Assembly (NCBI RefSeq): GCF_037335815.1 | Contig: NZ_CP147841.1 | Coordinates: forward strand, 434,001 to 498,000 | Length of the DNA: 64,000 nt | Direction: 5' to 3' | Source of the DNA: Salinirubellus litoreus | GTDB lineage: Archaea; Halobacteriota; Halobacteria; Halobacteriales; Haloarculaceae | Shown here: piece after piece, positions 24,289 through 32,650 of the stretch | Layout of the letters: each line of letters starts with the position of its first letter | How positions within the stretch are numbered: the first letter of the stretch is position 1 | Notes under the pieces: model-generated | Database searches by the model: none | The model's input: only the letters and a program-made list of their open reading frames with translations | What the model was told of the DNA's origin: nothing | Translations under genes and position numbers: made by a program

Positions 24289-25779
24289 TCAAACATACCC
24301 GCTCACCTCGCGGTCGAGGCGGTCGGCGGCGTCCACGAGCGCCCCGTGGCGCTCGGCCAGCGTCTCGGTATCCGCCTCGTGGCGTTCTTCCGCCCGGTCG
24401 AGCGCGCCGGCCACGGCCTCCGGAGCGGGACCGCCGAACGAGTCCCGCGACGCGACGCTCTCGGTCGGATCGAGCGCCGTCTCGACCGCCTCGGGGTCGA
24501 CGTGCGATTCGAGGGGCCCGCCGAGTACCTCGCGGGCGGCGGCGTCGAGCGCCGCGTAGTCCGCGCCGCCCGCGTCCACCGACTCGGCCGCGAGCGCGAC
24601 CACCTCGTGGGCGGTCCGGAACGGTACCCCCGAGGACGCGAGCAGGTCGGCGATGCCCGTCGCCGTCGAGAACCCCTCGCCGGCAGCCTCCGCGAGCGCC
24701 CGCTCGGGCCAGTGGGCGGTCGCCACCGCACCGGCGACGACCGCCGTCGCCTCCGAGACGGCGTCGATGGCCGAGAAGGCGTGGCCGTGCGCCCGCTGGA
24801 GGTCGCGGTTGTACGCGCGGGGGAGCCCCTTCAGCGTCGTCAGCAGGCCGTTCAATCCCGCTGCCGCGTCGCCCGCGGTGGCCCGGACCAGCTCCATCGT
24901 GTCCGGGTTCACCTTCTGGGGCATGATCGAGGAGGTCGAGGCGTAGTCGTCGTCGAGTTCGACCAGCCCCCTGTTCGAGAACACCACGAGATCCTCGGCG
25001 ATCCCCGACAGGCCGGTGGCGAGCGAGGCGACCGCCGCGGTCGACTCGACGAGGAAGTCACGCGCCGACGACGCGTCCATCGAGTTCTCGATCACGCCGT
25101 CGAATCCTAACAACTCGGCGGTCCGCTCGCGGTCCACGTCGAAGGTCGTCCCGGCGAACGCCGCCGCACCAAGGGGGGAGCGGTTCGTCCGGTCGTAGGC
25201 GTCGAACAGCCGCCCGGTGTCGCGCCGGAGCGCCGACTCGTAGGACAGGAGGTAGTGACCCACCGTCGTCGGCTGGGCGGGCTGGAGGTGGGTGAACCCG
25301 GGCATCACGGTACGGGGGTGCTCCCCGGCCACCTCCGCGAGCACTTCGCGCAGTTCGAGGGTACGCTCTACGGCGTCGAGGAGGTCCTCGCGCAGGCGGT
25401 AGCGCAGGCAGGCCGCCACCTCGTCGTTGCGCGAGCGGGCGGTGTGCATCCGTCCACCCACGTCGCCGACGCGCTCGACGACGGCCGTCTCGATGGCCGC
25501 GTGGACGTCCTCGCCGTCGGGGAGGGCGGCGTGTCCCGCCTCCTCCACGTCGGCGAGCGCGCCGAGTATCTCGCCCGCCGAGACCTCGTCGACGATGCCC
25601 TGTTCGGCGAGCATCACGACGTGTGCGCGGTCGACCGCGAGGTCGGCCTCGAAGATGCGCTCGTCCGATTCGAGCGAGGAGAGGAACCCACGGGCGGGGC
25701 CGCCGCTGAAGCGTTCGCGGCGGACGACGTCCGATCCGCCCGTCGCGTCCGACCCGCTCCCGGACTCCTCCTCGCTCAT
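24289..25779 (-). CDS. argH: argininosuccinate lyase
   Basis: 496 residues of the fumarase/aspartase superfamily. It splits argininosuccinate into arginine and fumarate. The superfamily signature is SSIMPQKVNPDTMELVR; HTARSRNDEVAACLRYRLRE and TVMPGFTHLQPAQPTTVGHY form the active site. It is slightly longer than bacterial enzymes because of acidic N-terminal residues. It starts one base after argG, so argG-argH form a two-gene unit. Confidence 0.96.
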   Translation of the reverse strand: MSEEESGSGSDATGGSDVVRRERFSGGPARGFLSSLESDERIFEADLAVDRAHVVMLAEQGIVDEVSAGEILGALADVEEAGHAALPDGEDVHAAIETAVVERVGDVGGRMHTARSRNDEVAACLRYRLREDLLDAVERTLELREVLAEVAGEHPRTVMPGFTHLQPAQPTTVGHYLLSYESALRRDTGRLFDAYDRTNRSPLGAAAFAGTTFDVDRERTAELLGFDGVIENSMDASSARDFLVESTAAVASLATGLSGIAEDLVVFSNRGLVELDDDYASTSSIMPQKVNPDTMELVRATAGDAAAGLNGLLTTLKGLPRAYNRDLQRAHGHAFSAIDAVSEATAVVAGAVATAHWPERALAEAAGEGFSTATGIADLLASSGVPFRTAHEVVALAAESVDAGGADYAALDAAAREVLGGPLESHVDPEAVETALDPTESVASRDSFGGPAPEAVAGALDRAEERHEADTETLAERHGALVDAADRLDREVSGYV

Positions 25780-25780
25780 C

Positions 25781-27052
25781 TCACTCGTCCCCTGTACCGC
25801 CGTCGGTGACGGCCTCCGCGGACTCGCGCGCCTTCGCCGCGTCGAACACCTTGTTCGCCAGGCGCTCCTGGAAGCCGTGGTACTTCGCGACGCCCGTCGC
25901 GTCGTTCTGCTCGATGCCTCCCATCACGTCCTCGGTGTTGAACGAGGCGGCCTCCGCGGAGTAGACCGCGTACGGCGACTCGCGCCCGACGACGCGGGCC
26001 TGCCCACCTTCGAGACGGATCGTGACGGTGCCGGTCACGCGCTCCTGTGTCTCGTCGATGAACCCCTCCAGGGCGCGGACGAGCGGCGCGTTCACCAGCC
26101 CCTCGTAGCCCTTCTCGGCCCACTCCTGGTCGACGTAGGTCTTGAACTGGCGCTCCTCCTTCGTGAGGACGAGCGACTCCAGTCCCTCGTGTGCGGCCAG
26201 GAGCACCGTCGCGGCGGGGTGCTCGTAGTTCTCACGGACCTTCAGCCCGAGCATCCGGTCCTCCATGACGTCCGTGCGGCCGACGCCGTACGCTCCAGCC
26301 GTCTCGTTCAACGTCTCGACGAGGTCGACCGGCGAAGTCGCTTGCCCGTCCAGCGAGACGGGGTAGCCGTCCTCGAAGCCGATCTCGAGTTCGAGCGTCT
26401 CGCCCGACGGCGCGCTCGTCCACTCGTAGATCTCCTCGCCGGGGACGTAGGACGGCTCCTCGAGCTCCTTGCCCTCGACCGAGCGGCTCCAGAGGTTCGT
26501 GTCGATCGACCAGTCGCCCTCGTTACCCCCTTCGACGGGGAGGTCGCGCTCCGCGGCGTACTCCTTCTCCCATTCACGGGTCAGCCCCATCTCGCGGATC
26601 GGGGCGATGACCTCCATGTCGGAGTCGCGCCAGACCGCCTCGAACCGGAGCTGGTCGTTGCCCTTGCCCGTACAGCCGTGGGCGAGGCCGGTGCAGCCGT
26701 GCTCCTCGGCGACCTCGAGGATTGCCGAGGCGATCACCGGCCGCGCGAGGGCGGTCCCGAGCGGGTAGCCTTGATAGGTCGCGTTCGCGCGCACGCCGTC
26801 CATACAGAGCGCCGCGAACTCCTCCTTGGCGTCGACGACGTAGTGCTCGAGCCCGAGCGCCTCGGCCGTCTCCTCGGCCTCGGCGAACTCCTCCGCCGGC
26901 TGGCCGACGTCGACCGTGACGCCGATGACGTCGTCGTACCCGTACTCCTCCTCGAGTATCGGGACGCAGACCGTCGTGTCGAGCCCCCCCGAGAACGCGA
27001 GGGCGACCGTTCCGTTTCCGCTTTCGTCGTCAGCTGTCGTGTCCTGTGGCAT
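25781..27052 (-). CDS. argG: argininosuccinate synthase
   Basis: 423 residues. It condenses citrulline and aspartate using ATP. The PP-loop ATP motif is ALAFSGGLDTTVCVPIL, followed by TVDVGQPAEEFAEAEETAEA, the citrulline/aspartate-site segments GCTGKGNDQLRFE and the C-terminal tetramerisation helix. No good TATA box lies at leaderless distance from its ATG; the likely promoter is ~230 nt upstream, which leaves a ~204-nt leader containing a small ORF and a hairpin. Confidence 0.96.
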   Translation of the reverse strand: MPQDTTADDESGNGTVALAFSGGLDTTVCVPILEEEYGYDDVIGVTVDVGQPAEEFAEAEETAEALGLEHYVVDAKEEFAALCMDGVRANATYQGYPLGTALARPVIASAILEVAEEHGCTGLAHGCTGKGNDQLRFEAVWRDSDMEVIAPIREMGLTREWEKEYAAERDLPVEGGNEGDWSIDTNLWSRSVEGKELEEPSYVPGEEIYEWTSAPSGETLELEIGFEDGYPVSLDGQATSPVDLVETLNETAGAYGVGRTDVMEDRMLGLKVRENYEHPAATVLLAAHEGLESLVLTKEERQFKTYVDQEWAEKGYEGLVNAPLVRALEGFIDETQERVTGTVTIRLEGGQARVVGRESPYAVYSAEAASFNTEDVMGGIEQNDATGVAKYHGFQERLANKVFDAAKARESAEAVTDGGTGDE

Positions 27053-27159
27053 GTGTGTCGTGTTGTTGTTCTGGTACCGCGTAGTTCGGTTCGGGCACCG
27101 CCAGCCGTGCGGCGTCGTCGAGAACCGGGCGAATCCGTCGGAGAAGTGATGTTGTGACT

Positions 27160-27173
27160 GGGCCTACCGGCCC
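27160..27173 (-). other. GC-rich hairpin in the argG leader
   Basis: GGGCC-GGTA-GGCCC, a 5-bp perfect stem with a 4-base loop; the TAG that ends the leader ORF is in the loop. Short, but placed where a terminating ribosome would cover it. There is no following T-tract, so it is not a classic intrinsic terminator. Confidence 0.4.
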
Positions 27174-27256
27174 GGTCGCGGTCGCGGGAGAAGGGCGAGG
27201 GACCGAGCGGCGACGCTCCTCGGATGAGCGCGCGCGGCACGGGGCTCGGTCGTCAT
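27164..27256 (-). other. candidate 30-residue Arg-rich leader peptide upstream of argG
   Basis: ATG at 27256 lies 25-34 nt after a TATA box, i.e. at leaderless distance. The ORF begins MTTEPRAARAHPRSVAARSL and ends PRPRPGR, with arginine at 6, 9, 13, 18, 25, 27 and 30, using CGT, CGC, AGG, CGG and CGA codons. It stops 111 nt before argG. An Arg-rich leader before an arginine gene suggests attenuation by ribosome stalling, but non-coding frames in this GC-rich DNA are also Arg-rich, so chance is a serious alternative. Confidence 0.3.
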
Positions 27257-27280
27257 GTACCTGTGTGGTAGCCGCAGAGA

Positions 27281-27290
27281 CATACTAAAG
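27281..27290 (-). promoter_or_regulatory. TATA box of the argG-argH transcript
   Basis: Minus strand CTTTAGTATG is the only good TATA match in the 421 bp upstream of argG. It predicts a start near 27256 and a leader of ~204 nt. The remainder of the gap to the next plus-strand gene (27474) holds nothing else I can support. Confidence 0.5.
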
Positions 27291-27473
27291 GTTTTCCGTC
27301 GGCGAGCGCCCTGCTCCGCGCACACACGTCGCACGCGAGGACTGCCGAGGTCCCCCCACCACGTGGCCGGTCCCGACCTCCCCGGGATCCGAACTCCATG
27401 CGGCGGGCCGCGTCCCGAACCCGATCCTGGACGCGGCCGGCACGGTTTTGGATGGCGCGGACGACGGCGAGGT

Positions 27474-27665
27474 ATGTTGCCGCGTTCCGACCGCGGGGAG
27501 CTCGACGTCGAGGACCTGCTGAAGGTCGTCCTCGTGCTGGTGATCGTCTACATCGCCGTCGACCTCGTGTTCGAGGTCGTCGACTTCGTGTTCGGGGCGC
27601 TCTCGAGCGTCGTCGGCCTGCTCATCCTCGTCCTCATCGTCCTCTGGTTCCTCGACTACATCTGA
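27474..27665 (+). CDS. 63-residue membrane protein, unknown function
   Basis: MLPRSDRGELDVEDLLKVVL: a short charged N-terminus followed by two hydrophobic segments (about 17-38 and 40-61), ending LWFLDYI. A CGGTTTTGG box is ~30 nt upstream. The type is common in haloarchaea. A palindromic element begins exactly at its stop codon. Confidence 0.7.
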   Translation: MLPRSDRGELDVEDLLKVVLVLVIVYIAVDLVFEVVDFVFGALSSVVGLLILVLIVLWFLDYI

Positions 27666-27743
27666 CGGACGTTGTGACGATCGACCGGTGGCCGCCCAGG
27701 CGGTAAGGGCGGTCACCGGTGGCGGACGACGACCGTCCGTACG
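27664..27743. repeat. palindromic intergenic element, copy 1
   Basis: The core arms CCGGTGGCCGCC (27685-27696) and GGCGGTCACCGG (27708-27719) match at 11 of 12 positions. Outer arms CGGACGTTGT... and ...GACCGTCCG extend the symmetry with more mismatches. It begins at the stop codon of the 63-residue gene. It shares core and outer sequence with the element at 45744-45824, so both belong to one repeat family. It could act as a 3'-end hairpin or be a small non-autonomous mobile element. Confidence 0.65.
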
Positions 27744-27784
27744 AATCCCGTCACGCCTTTGTCCGCCCGCGGCCGAACCCGGTC

Positions 27785-28303
27785 GTGAGCGAGAGCACGT
27801 ACAGTCTCAACGCGCCCGTCCCGGCGGGGGTCGCGCGGCTCGCCGCCGGGCTGGCGAGCGAGTGCCGCACCGCGGACGTGCGCACGAAGCACTCGATGGT
27901 CGTCAAGCGGCTCCCCGAGGACGCGGGCCCGAACCGCCGTCCGAACGTCCGGGCATTCGCCCGCCGGGCGCGGGAGGCGCTCGCCGGGCTCGCCCCGTTC
28001 GCCGTGCGCGTCACCGGCGTCGAGAGCTTCGACCGGCCGACGAGCGGCACCGGCCCCGTCGTCTACCTCGCCGTCGAGAGCCCCGGCATGGAGGAGGCCC
28101 ACCGGCGACTCTGCGAGGTCTTCGAGCCGCTCCCCGGACTCGAAGGGGAGGACTACGTCCCGCACGTCACCATCGCGCGGCGCGGGGACGCCGACCGCCT
28201 CGTCGGCCGGGAGGTCGATCCCGTCGAGTGGACCGTCGAGCGGCTCGTCGTCTGGGACGCCCACCGACGGCTGGAGGTCGAGACCGTCTCGCTCCCGGCC
28301 TGA
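27785..28303 (+). CDS. 2'-5' RNA ligase family protein (2H phosphoesterase)
   Basis: 172 residues from GTG (VSESTYSLNAPVPAG). The two catalytic His-x-Ser/Thr motifs are KHSMVVKRL (near residue 40) and VPHVTIARR (near 130), as in the LigT/2H family, which acts on 2',3'-cyclic or 2'-5' phosphodiester ends of RNA. The GTG start is preferred over one 22 codons upstream because the upstream codons lie in the palindromic element and a CCTTTGTCC box is ~27 nt before this GTG. Confidence 0.85.
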   Translation: MSESTYSLNAPVPAGVARLAAGLASECRTADVRTKHSMVVKRLPEDAGPNRRPNVRAFARRAREALAGLAPFAVRVTGVESFDRPTSGTGPVVYLAVESPGMEEAHRRLCEVFEPLPGLEGEDYVPHVTIARRGDADRLVGREVDPVEWTVERLVVWDAHRRLEVETVSLPA

Positions 28304-28437
28304 AGGGCGCTCGGCCTCGATGATATCTCTGACCGGGACGGACTCCAGTCGCCGTGCTACAGCGCGCACGTCTCGGTCACGGACCCGGCTCGCGAGACGG
28401 CGTTCCCGTCGGCCGCGCGACCGCGATCCACGTCGGT

Positions 28438-28989
28438 TCAGTCGTCTTCGGTCGCCCCCTCGCGCTCCAGCTCCTCCCCACAGTGTGGGCACTCGTCGTA
28501 CCGGACTCGGACGCTCGCCTCGTGGATCCCCTCCATCGCCTCCCGTACGCGTTCTTCGACGCGACGCTCGTCCTCGTGGGCGAGCTCGCGCCCCTCGATC
28601 TCGAGCAGGAACTTCGCCACCTCGGTGGCCTCCTACATCACGTCGTCGACCTCCTCGGCGGTCAGCAGCCCGGAGAAGGCCCCGTAGAGGAAGGTCGCGG
28701 CGGCCGTGTGCGTCTTCTCCCTGAACGAGTTCCGGGCGCCGTAGACCTCGGACGCCATGTAGGGTTCGGTGACGAACGGCACCATCTCGGACAGGTGTTC
28801 GCCGAGTCTCGTCATCTCGACGCCGGTCCCGGTGCGGAAGTCCGCGCACAGCGTGGCGATGGCCCACTCGCGGGCGGTGAAGTCCACGTACCTGTTCAGG
28901 AACTCGTTCACCCGGTCGTAGTCGACATCGTCGAGTTTCGGGTAGCGTCTCGGCTGGTCGGCTGCAGGATCCGCGTGCTGTTCGGGCAT
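28438..28989 (-). pseudogene. DUF5806 family gene interrupted by an in-frame TAG
   Basis: The first 118 codons (MPEQHADPAA... to TAEEVDDVM) end at TAG (28633-28635), but the frame continues without a shift as EATEVAKFLLEIEGRELAHE to ECPHCGEELEREGATEDD. Family members, as I recall them, have a Tyr at this point (DDVMYEATEVAKFLLE), so a single TAC-to-TAG change explains the break; full length would be 183 codons. A GTG 13 nt after the stop with a GGAGG nearby could restart the 60-residue tail. The tail holds the CPHC pair. TAG is used as a normal stop by glnA, serA and argC here. Confidence 0.8.
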
Positions 28990-29303
28990 GGTGTGTTGGT
29001 TGCGGTTGCCCGCGCGCGTATCACGGGTCGAGGCCGCAAAACGTGCGCGGTCGAGGCTCCCCCCGATCCCGGTCGAAGGTGGAATGTCGCTGGTGAAGCC
29101 GTGGCCGTTGGGTCGACTTCCGCCGTACACGGCACACGGGCGATACCAGCCGTCGAGTGTGTCGAACGGGACGATCCGACGTGACGCTCGGCCAGCGAGC
29201 GCCAGCCACACCCGACTACTCGCCGGTAGGCCGTCACGGCCGCTCGCGTGACCCGAGAGCACGACCCGGCCGGTTTTTTCACCACCCCGCCCGACCCACG
29301 GGT

Positions 29304-30686
29304 ATGGACGAGATCACGTTCGGCACCGACGGCTGGCGGGCCACCCTCGACACCTTCACCTCGCCGCGGGTCCGTGCGGTGGGACAGGCGGTGGCCGACT
29401 ACCTCGAGAGCGAGGGCCACGGCGGCGAGACCGTCGCCGTCGGCTACGACGCCCGGGGGAGTTCCCCGGGGTTCGCCGACGACCTCGCGGACGTCCTCAC
29501 GGGCAACGGCTTCGACGTCCTCCTCCCCGAGCGTGACCTCCCGACGCCGGCCGTCGCGTGGACGGTCCGCGAACGCGAGCTAGCGGGGGGGCTGATGCTC
29601 ACCGCGAGCCACAACCCCCCCGAGTACAACGGCGTGAAGTTCCTCCCCGGTGACGGCGCGCCCGCGCTCCCCGAGGTGACCGAACGGATCGAGGCTAACC
29701 TCCGCGAGGCCGACCCGGAAGGGCCGGCGGGTGAGCGCCGCGAGGAGGACCTCGTGGGACCGTACCTCGACCACGCCGCCGAGTTCGTCGCGGACGTCGA
29801 GGGGGCGTTCGACCTCTCGGGGCTCCGGGTCTGTTACGACGCGATGCACGGCTCCGGTCGGGGGGTCACCGACGAACTCCTCGAACGGGCCGGCGCGGAG
29901 GTCGAGCGCCTCCGGACCGACCACGACCCCGAGTTCGGCGGGACCTCCCCCGAACCGCGGGCCGACCGCCTCGAACACCTCGTCGGGCGGGTCACGGACG
30001 GCGACGCCGACCTGGGGGTCGCCAACGACGGCGACGCCGACCGGGTCGCCGTCGTCACCCCCGAGGGGTTCGTCGACGCCAACCTGCTCTACGTCGCCCT
30101 GTACGACTACCTCCTCGAATCGCAGTCCGGTCCTGCGGTGCGGACCGTCTCCACCACGTTCCTCGTCGACCGCGTCGCCGAGGCCCACGGCGAGGAGACC
30201 TACGAGACCGCGGTCGGGTTCAAGTGGGTCGCAGACGCGATGCGCGAGCACGACGCCCTGTTCGGCGGCGAGGAGTCCGGCGGGTACGGCCTCACCGCGC
30301 ACCTCCGGAACAAGGACGGCGTGCTCGTCGCGGGGCTGGCCGCGGCCGCCCACGCCACGAAGCCCGTCGAGGAGCGCCTCGCCGCGATCCGTGAGGCGCA
30401 CGGCGAGGCCCACCAGGACCGCATCAGCGTGGACTGTCCGGACGAGCGCAAGGAGGCCGTCCTCGCCGCGCTCGCCGACGAACTCCCCGACTCGGTGGGG
30501 GGCGTCGACGTGAGCCGGGTGAACGACGTCGACGGGTTCAAGATACTGCTCGAGGACGGCTCCTGGTTACTGGTCCGGCCCTCCGGCACCGAGCCCAAAC
30601 TGCGGGTCTACGCCGAGGCCGGGAGCGAGGAGCGGGTGGCCGAACTGCTCGATGCCGGACGGGAACTCGTCGAGCCGCTCGTCTGA
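29304..30686 (+). CDS. phosphoglucomutase/phosphomannomutase family protein
   Basis: 460 residues, alpha-D-phosphohexomutase superfamily. Active-site serine loop LTASHNPPEYNGVKF, metal loop NDGDADRVAVV, sugar loop FGGEESGGYGL and phosphate loop VRPSGTEPKLRVY are complete. It interconverts hexose 1- and 6-phosphates; whether glucose, mannose or glucosamine is preferred cannot be read from the motifs. GGTTTTTTC 25-33 nt before the ATG marks a leaderless promoter. Confidence 0.93.
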   Translation: MDEITFGTDGWRATLDTFTSPRVRAVGQAVADYLESEGHGGETVAVGYDARGSSPGFADDLADVLTGNGFDVLLPERDLPTPAVAWTVRERELAGGLMLTASHNPPEYNGVKFLPGDGAPALPEVTERIEANLREADPEGPAGERREEDLVGPYLDHAAEFVADVEGAFDLSGLRVCYDAMHGSGRGVTDELLERAGAEVERLRTDHDPEFGGTSPEPRADRLEHLVGRVTDGDADLGVANDGDADRVAVVTPEGFVDANLLYVALYDYLLESQSGPAVRTVSTTFLVDRVAEAHGEETYETAVGFKWVADAMREHDALFGGEESGGYGLTAHLRNKDGVLVAGLAAAAHATKPVEERLAAIREAHGEAHQDRISVDCPDERKEAVLAALADELPDSVGGVDVSRVNDVDGFKILLEDGSWLLVRPSGTEPKLRVYAEAGSEERVAELLDAGRELVEPLV

Positions 30687-30697
30687 GAACTCCGCTC

Positions 30698-31087
30698 TCA
30701 GGGCTCACCATCGTCCGCGTCGTCGGCGCAGTAGACCCCGCGGAGCCGTCCGTCCTCGACCGCGTGGACCTCGAACCCGAGCGACTCGTAGAACGGCCGT
30801 TCTCGATCCCTGAACTCGGCGACGAGCCGTCCCCGACGAGTCGCGGCGGTCTCGACCAGCGCCGTCCCGATGCCCTGTCCGCGCCGCGACCGGCGGACCG
30901 CGACCGCGACGATCTCCTCGCCGTCGAGGACGAGCGTGCCGAGCACCCGACCCTCCTCGTCGGCGACGAGCGTCGTCGTCGCGTCGCCGGTGAGGTCGGC
31001 GTCGAGGTCGAGCATCGCGCCGTCGAGGACGCCGAGGACCGCCGCACGTTCGTCGGACCGGGACTCGCGAACGCGCACGCGGCTCAC
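30698..31087 (-). CDS. GNAT-family N-acetyltransferase
   Basis: 129 residues from GTG (VSRVRVRESRSDERAAV). The acetyl-CoA pyrophosphate loop is AVRRSRRGQGIGTALV, followed by the family's strand FYESLGFEV. The substrate is unknown. Its start overlaps the stop of the SAMP2 gene by four bases (GTGA), so both are translated from one message and may be functionally tied; whether it acetylates proteins of the SAMP pathway is inference only. Confidence 0.88.
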   Translation of the reverse strand: MSRVRVRESRSDERAAVLGVLDGAMLDLDADLTGDATTTLVADEEGRVLGTLVLDGEEIVAVAVRRSRRGQGIGTALVETAATRRGRLVAEFRDRERPFYESLGFEVHAVEDGRLRGVYCADDADDGEP

Positions 31088-31284
31088 CCGCCCTGCACCA
31101 GCCGGAGGACGGTCACGCGGTCCGCTTCGACGGGCGCGTCCTCGGGGACGGGCGTCCCGTCGACGAGCACCGAGACCTCGTGGACGGAGTAGCCGACCGC
31201 GCGCGCCACGTCGCCGTAGGTCGCGTCCGCCGGGAGGTCGAGGTCGTGCTCGCGGTCGCCGGGGACCGCACACGTGACGCGCAT
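31084..31284 (-). CDS. samp2: ubiquitin-like small archaeal modifier protein SAMP2
   Basis: 66 residues, MRVTCAVPGDREHDLDLPAD to VTVLRLVQGG. The length, beta-grasp pattern (YSVHEVSVLVDGTPVPEDAPV) and C-terminal di-glycine match SAMP2 of Haloferax volcanii, which is attached to lysines by the E1-like UbaA and also supplies sulfur for tRNA 2-thiolation. As I recall, samp2 in Haloferax also lies close to the rfcA and alaS genes, as here. Confidence 0.92.
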   Translation of the reverse strand: MRVTCAVPGDREHDLDLPADATYGDVARAVGYSVHEVSVLVDGTPVPEDAPVEADRVTVLRLVQGG

Positions 31285-31381
31285 ACCGGCCCGTGGGTTC
31301 GGAGGGGGGAAGAACGTGGCGTCGAGCGGTCGGGACGGCAGAACGGGATGGACGGCGGGCCGCGGGGTCAGTGGATCGGTC

Positions 31382-32485
31382 TCAGGCGGATGGTGCGCTC
31401 TCGCCGGCGTCCGGATCCGCGGGGTCGACCGGGTCGGTCCCCTCGCCCGAGCGCCCGCGGTAGGCCTCGTAGGTGACGAGCGCGAGCGCGCCGAGGCCGA
31501 GCAGGAACACCACGATTTCGACGAGTCCGCCGACGAGCGGCAGACGAACGCCGACCGCGACGGCGAGGAAGCCGACGAGCAGCGCCACCCAGCGGTTCTC
31601 GACGTCGGCGAGTTCGGTCAGCCACTCGCCCACGGCGAACCGGCCGTAGACGGTCCCGACCCACGCGACGACGGCGAACAGGAGCGCGCCGACCACCGTG
31701 ATCGGGATGCCGATGATGGTGATGGCGAACAGCACGAGCGCCAGGGGGACACCGACGAGCGCGAGGAGACCCACGCCACCGGAGCGCAGCGGGTCGCTCA
31801 CGGCCCGGTCGGCGACCCGCGAGGAGAACCCCGGGAGCACCAGCAGGAGTATCGCACCGAGCACGAGCCCCACGAGGAACCCGTAGACGTCGAGGATCGT
31901 CTCGCCGACGCCGCCCACGGGTTCGAACTCGGGCCCCTGTGCGATGCTCCGGTCGCGGACGACCCGGCCCTCGACGGTCCCCTCGTTGACGAACTCGCCG
32001 GCGTCGTAGCGCAGGTCGCCCGCGACGACCCCGGTCGAGCCGACGACGAGCGTCTCAGCGCCGACGGTCGCGTCGCCCCGGACGGTCCCGTAGATCGCGA
32101 CGCTGCCGGCACCCGCATCGAGCGAGCCGACGGTGCCAGATTCGAGGACCGACACGTCGCCGGCCGCCCCGGAGACGCTCCCGTCGACGGTACCGGCGAT
32201 CCGGACCGACCCGGCCGCGGCGCTCACATCGCCGCCGACGCGGGCCCCCTCGGCGACGAAGACGTCGCCGCCGAAGGCGTTCACGTTCCCGGTGACCGTC
32301 CCGCGGACGACGATAGAACCGGCGAAGGCGTCGAGGTCGCCGCGGACGGTCTCGTCCGGACCGACAACGACGGTACCGCCAGTACGGGTCTCGGCGGCCG
32401 CGAGGCCGGGAACGACCGACAGCGCGAGGGCGAGTACCAGAAGGAGCGCGAGCACGCTCCGAGAGGTTGGACGGGGGACGTTCAT
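31382..32485 (-). CDS. secreted/membrane bactofilin-like polymer-forming protein
   Basis: 367 residues. A Sec signal peptide (1-~31, ending GLAAAE) is followed by a bactofilin-like beta-helix (~35-175) built of short repeats such as VRGDLDAFAGSIVVRGTVTG and VGGDVSAAAGSVRIAGTVDG. Then come about five membrane segments (~195-345) and an acidic Pro/Asp tail. The architecture is a surface polymer domain anchored by a membrane bundle. A GGATAAG-type TATA box lies ~25-35 nt upstream, with the palindrome CGAACGTTCG just before the start. Confidence 0.85.
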   Translation of the reverse strand: MNVPRPTSRSVLALLLVLALALSVVPGLAAAETRTGGTVVVGPDETVRGDLDAFAGSIVVRGTVTGNVNAFGGDVFVAEGARVGGDVSAAAGSVRIAGTVDGSVSGAAGDVSVLESGTVGSLDAGAGSVAIYGTVRGDATVGAETLVVGSTGVVAGDLRYDAGEFVNEGTVEGRVVRDRSIAQGPEFEPVGGVGETILDVYGFLVGLVLGAILLLVLPGFSSRVADRAVSDPLRSGGVGLLALVGVPLALVLFAITIIGIPITVVGALLFAVVAWVGTVYGRFAVGEWLTELADVENRWVALLVGFLAVAVGVRLPLVGGLVEIVVFLLGLGALALVTYEAYRGRSGEGTDPVDPADPDAGESAPSA

Positions 32486-32488
32486 GAC

Positions 32489-32498
32489 CGAACGTTCG
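32489..32498. promoter_or_regulatory. palindrome CGAACGTTCG between TATA box and start of the bactofilin-like gene
   Basis: A perfect 10-bp palindrome placed 4-13 nt before the ATG, where a bound protein would block transcription start. It could be chance in GC-rich DNA. Confidence 0.25.
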
Positions 32499-32650
32499 TT
32501 CTCCGGCAGTTCTTATCCTTCTCCTTGGTGGACAATGGGTCGCGCGGCGTGGTCGCCCGGAGCCGACGTGCGGCGGCTCGGTCCGAGGGAGAGCCGGTGG
32601 GGGCGGCCCGTCTCGAGGCCTTTATGCGCGGACGGGGCCTCTCTCCACCC

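Noticed and set aside
27719..27784. 22-codon upstream extension of the 2H phosphoesterase gene
   Set aside because: The extension lies partly in the palindromic element, and the GTG at 27785 has the better-placed promoter box and the family's N-terminus.
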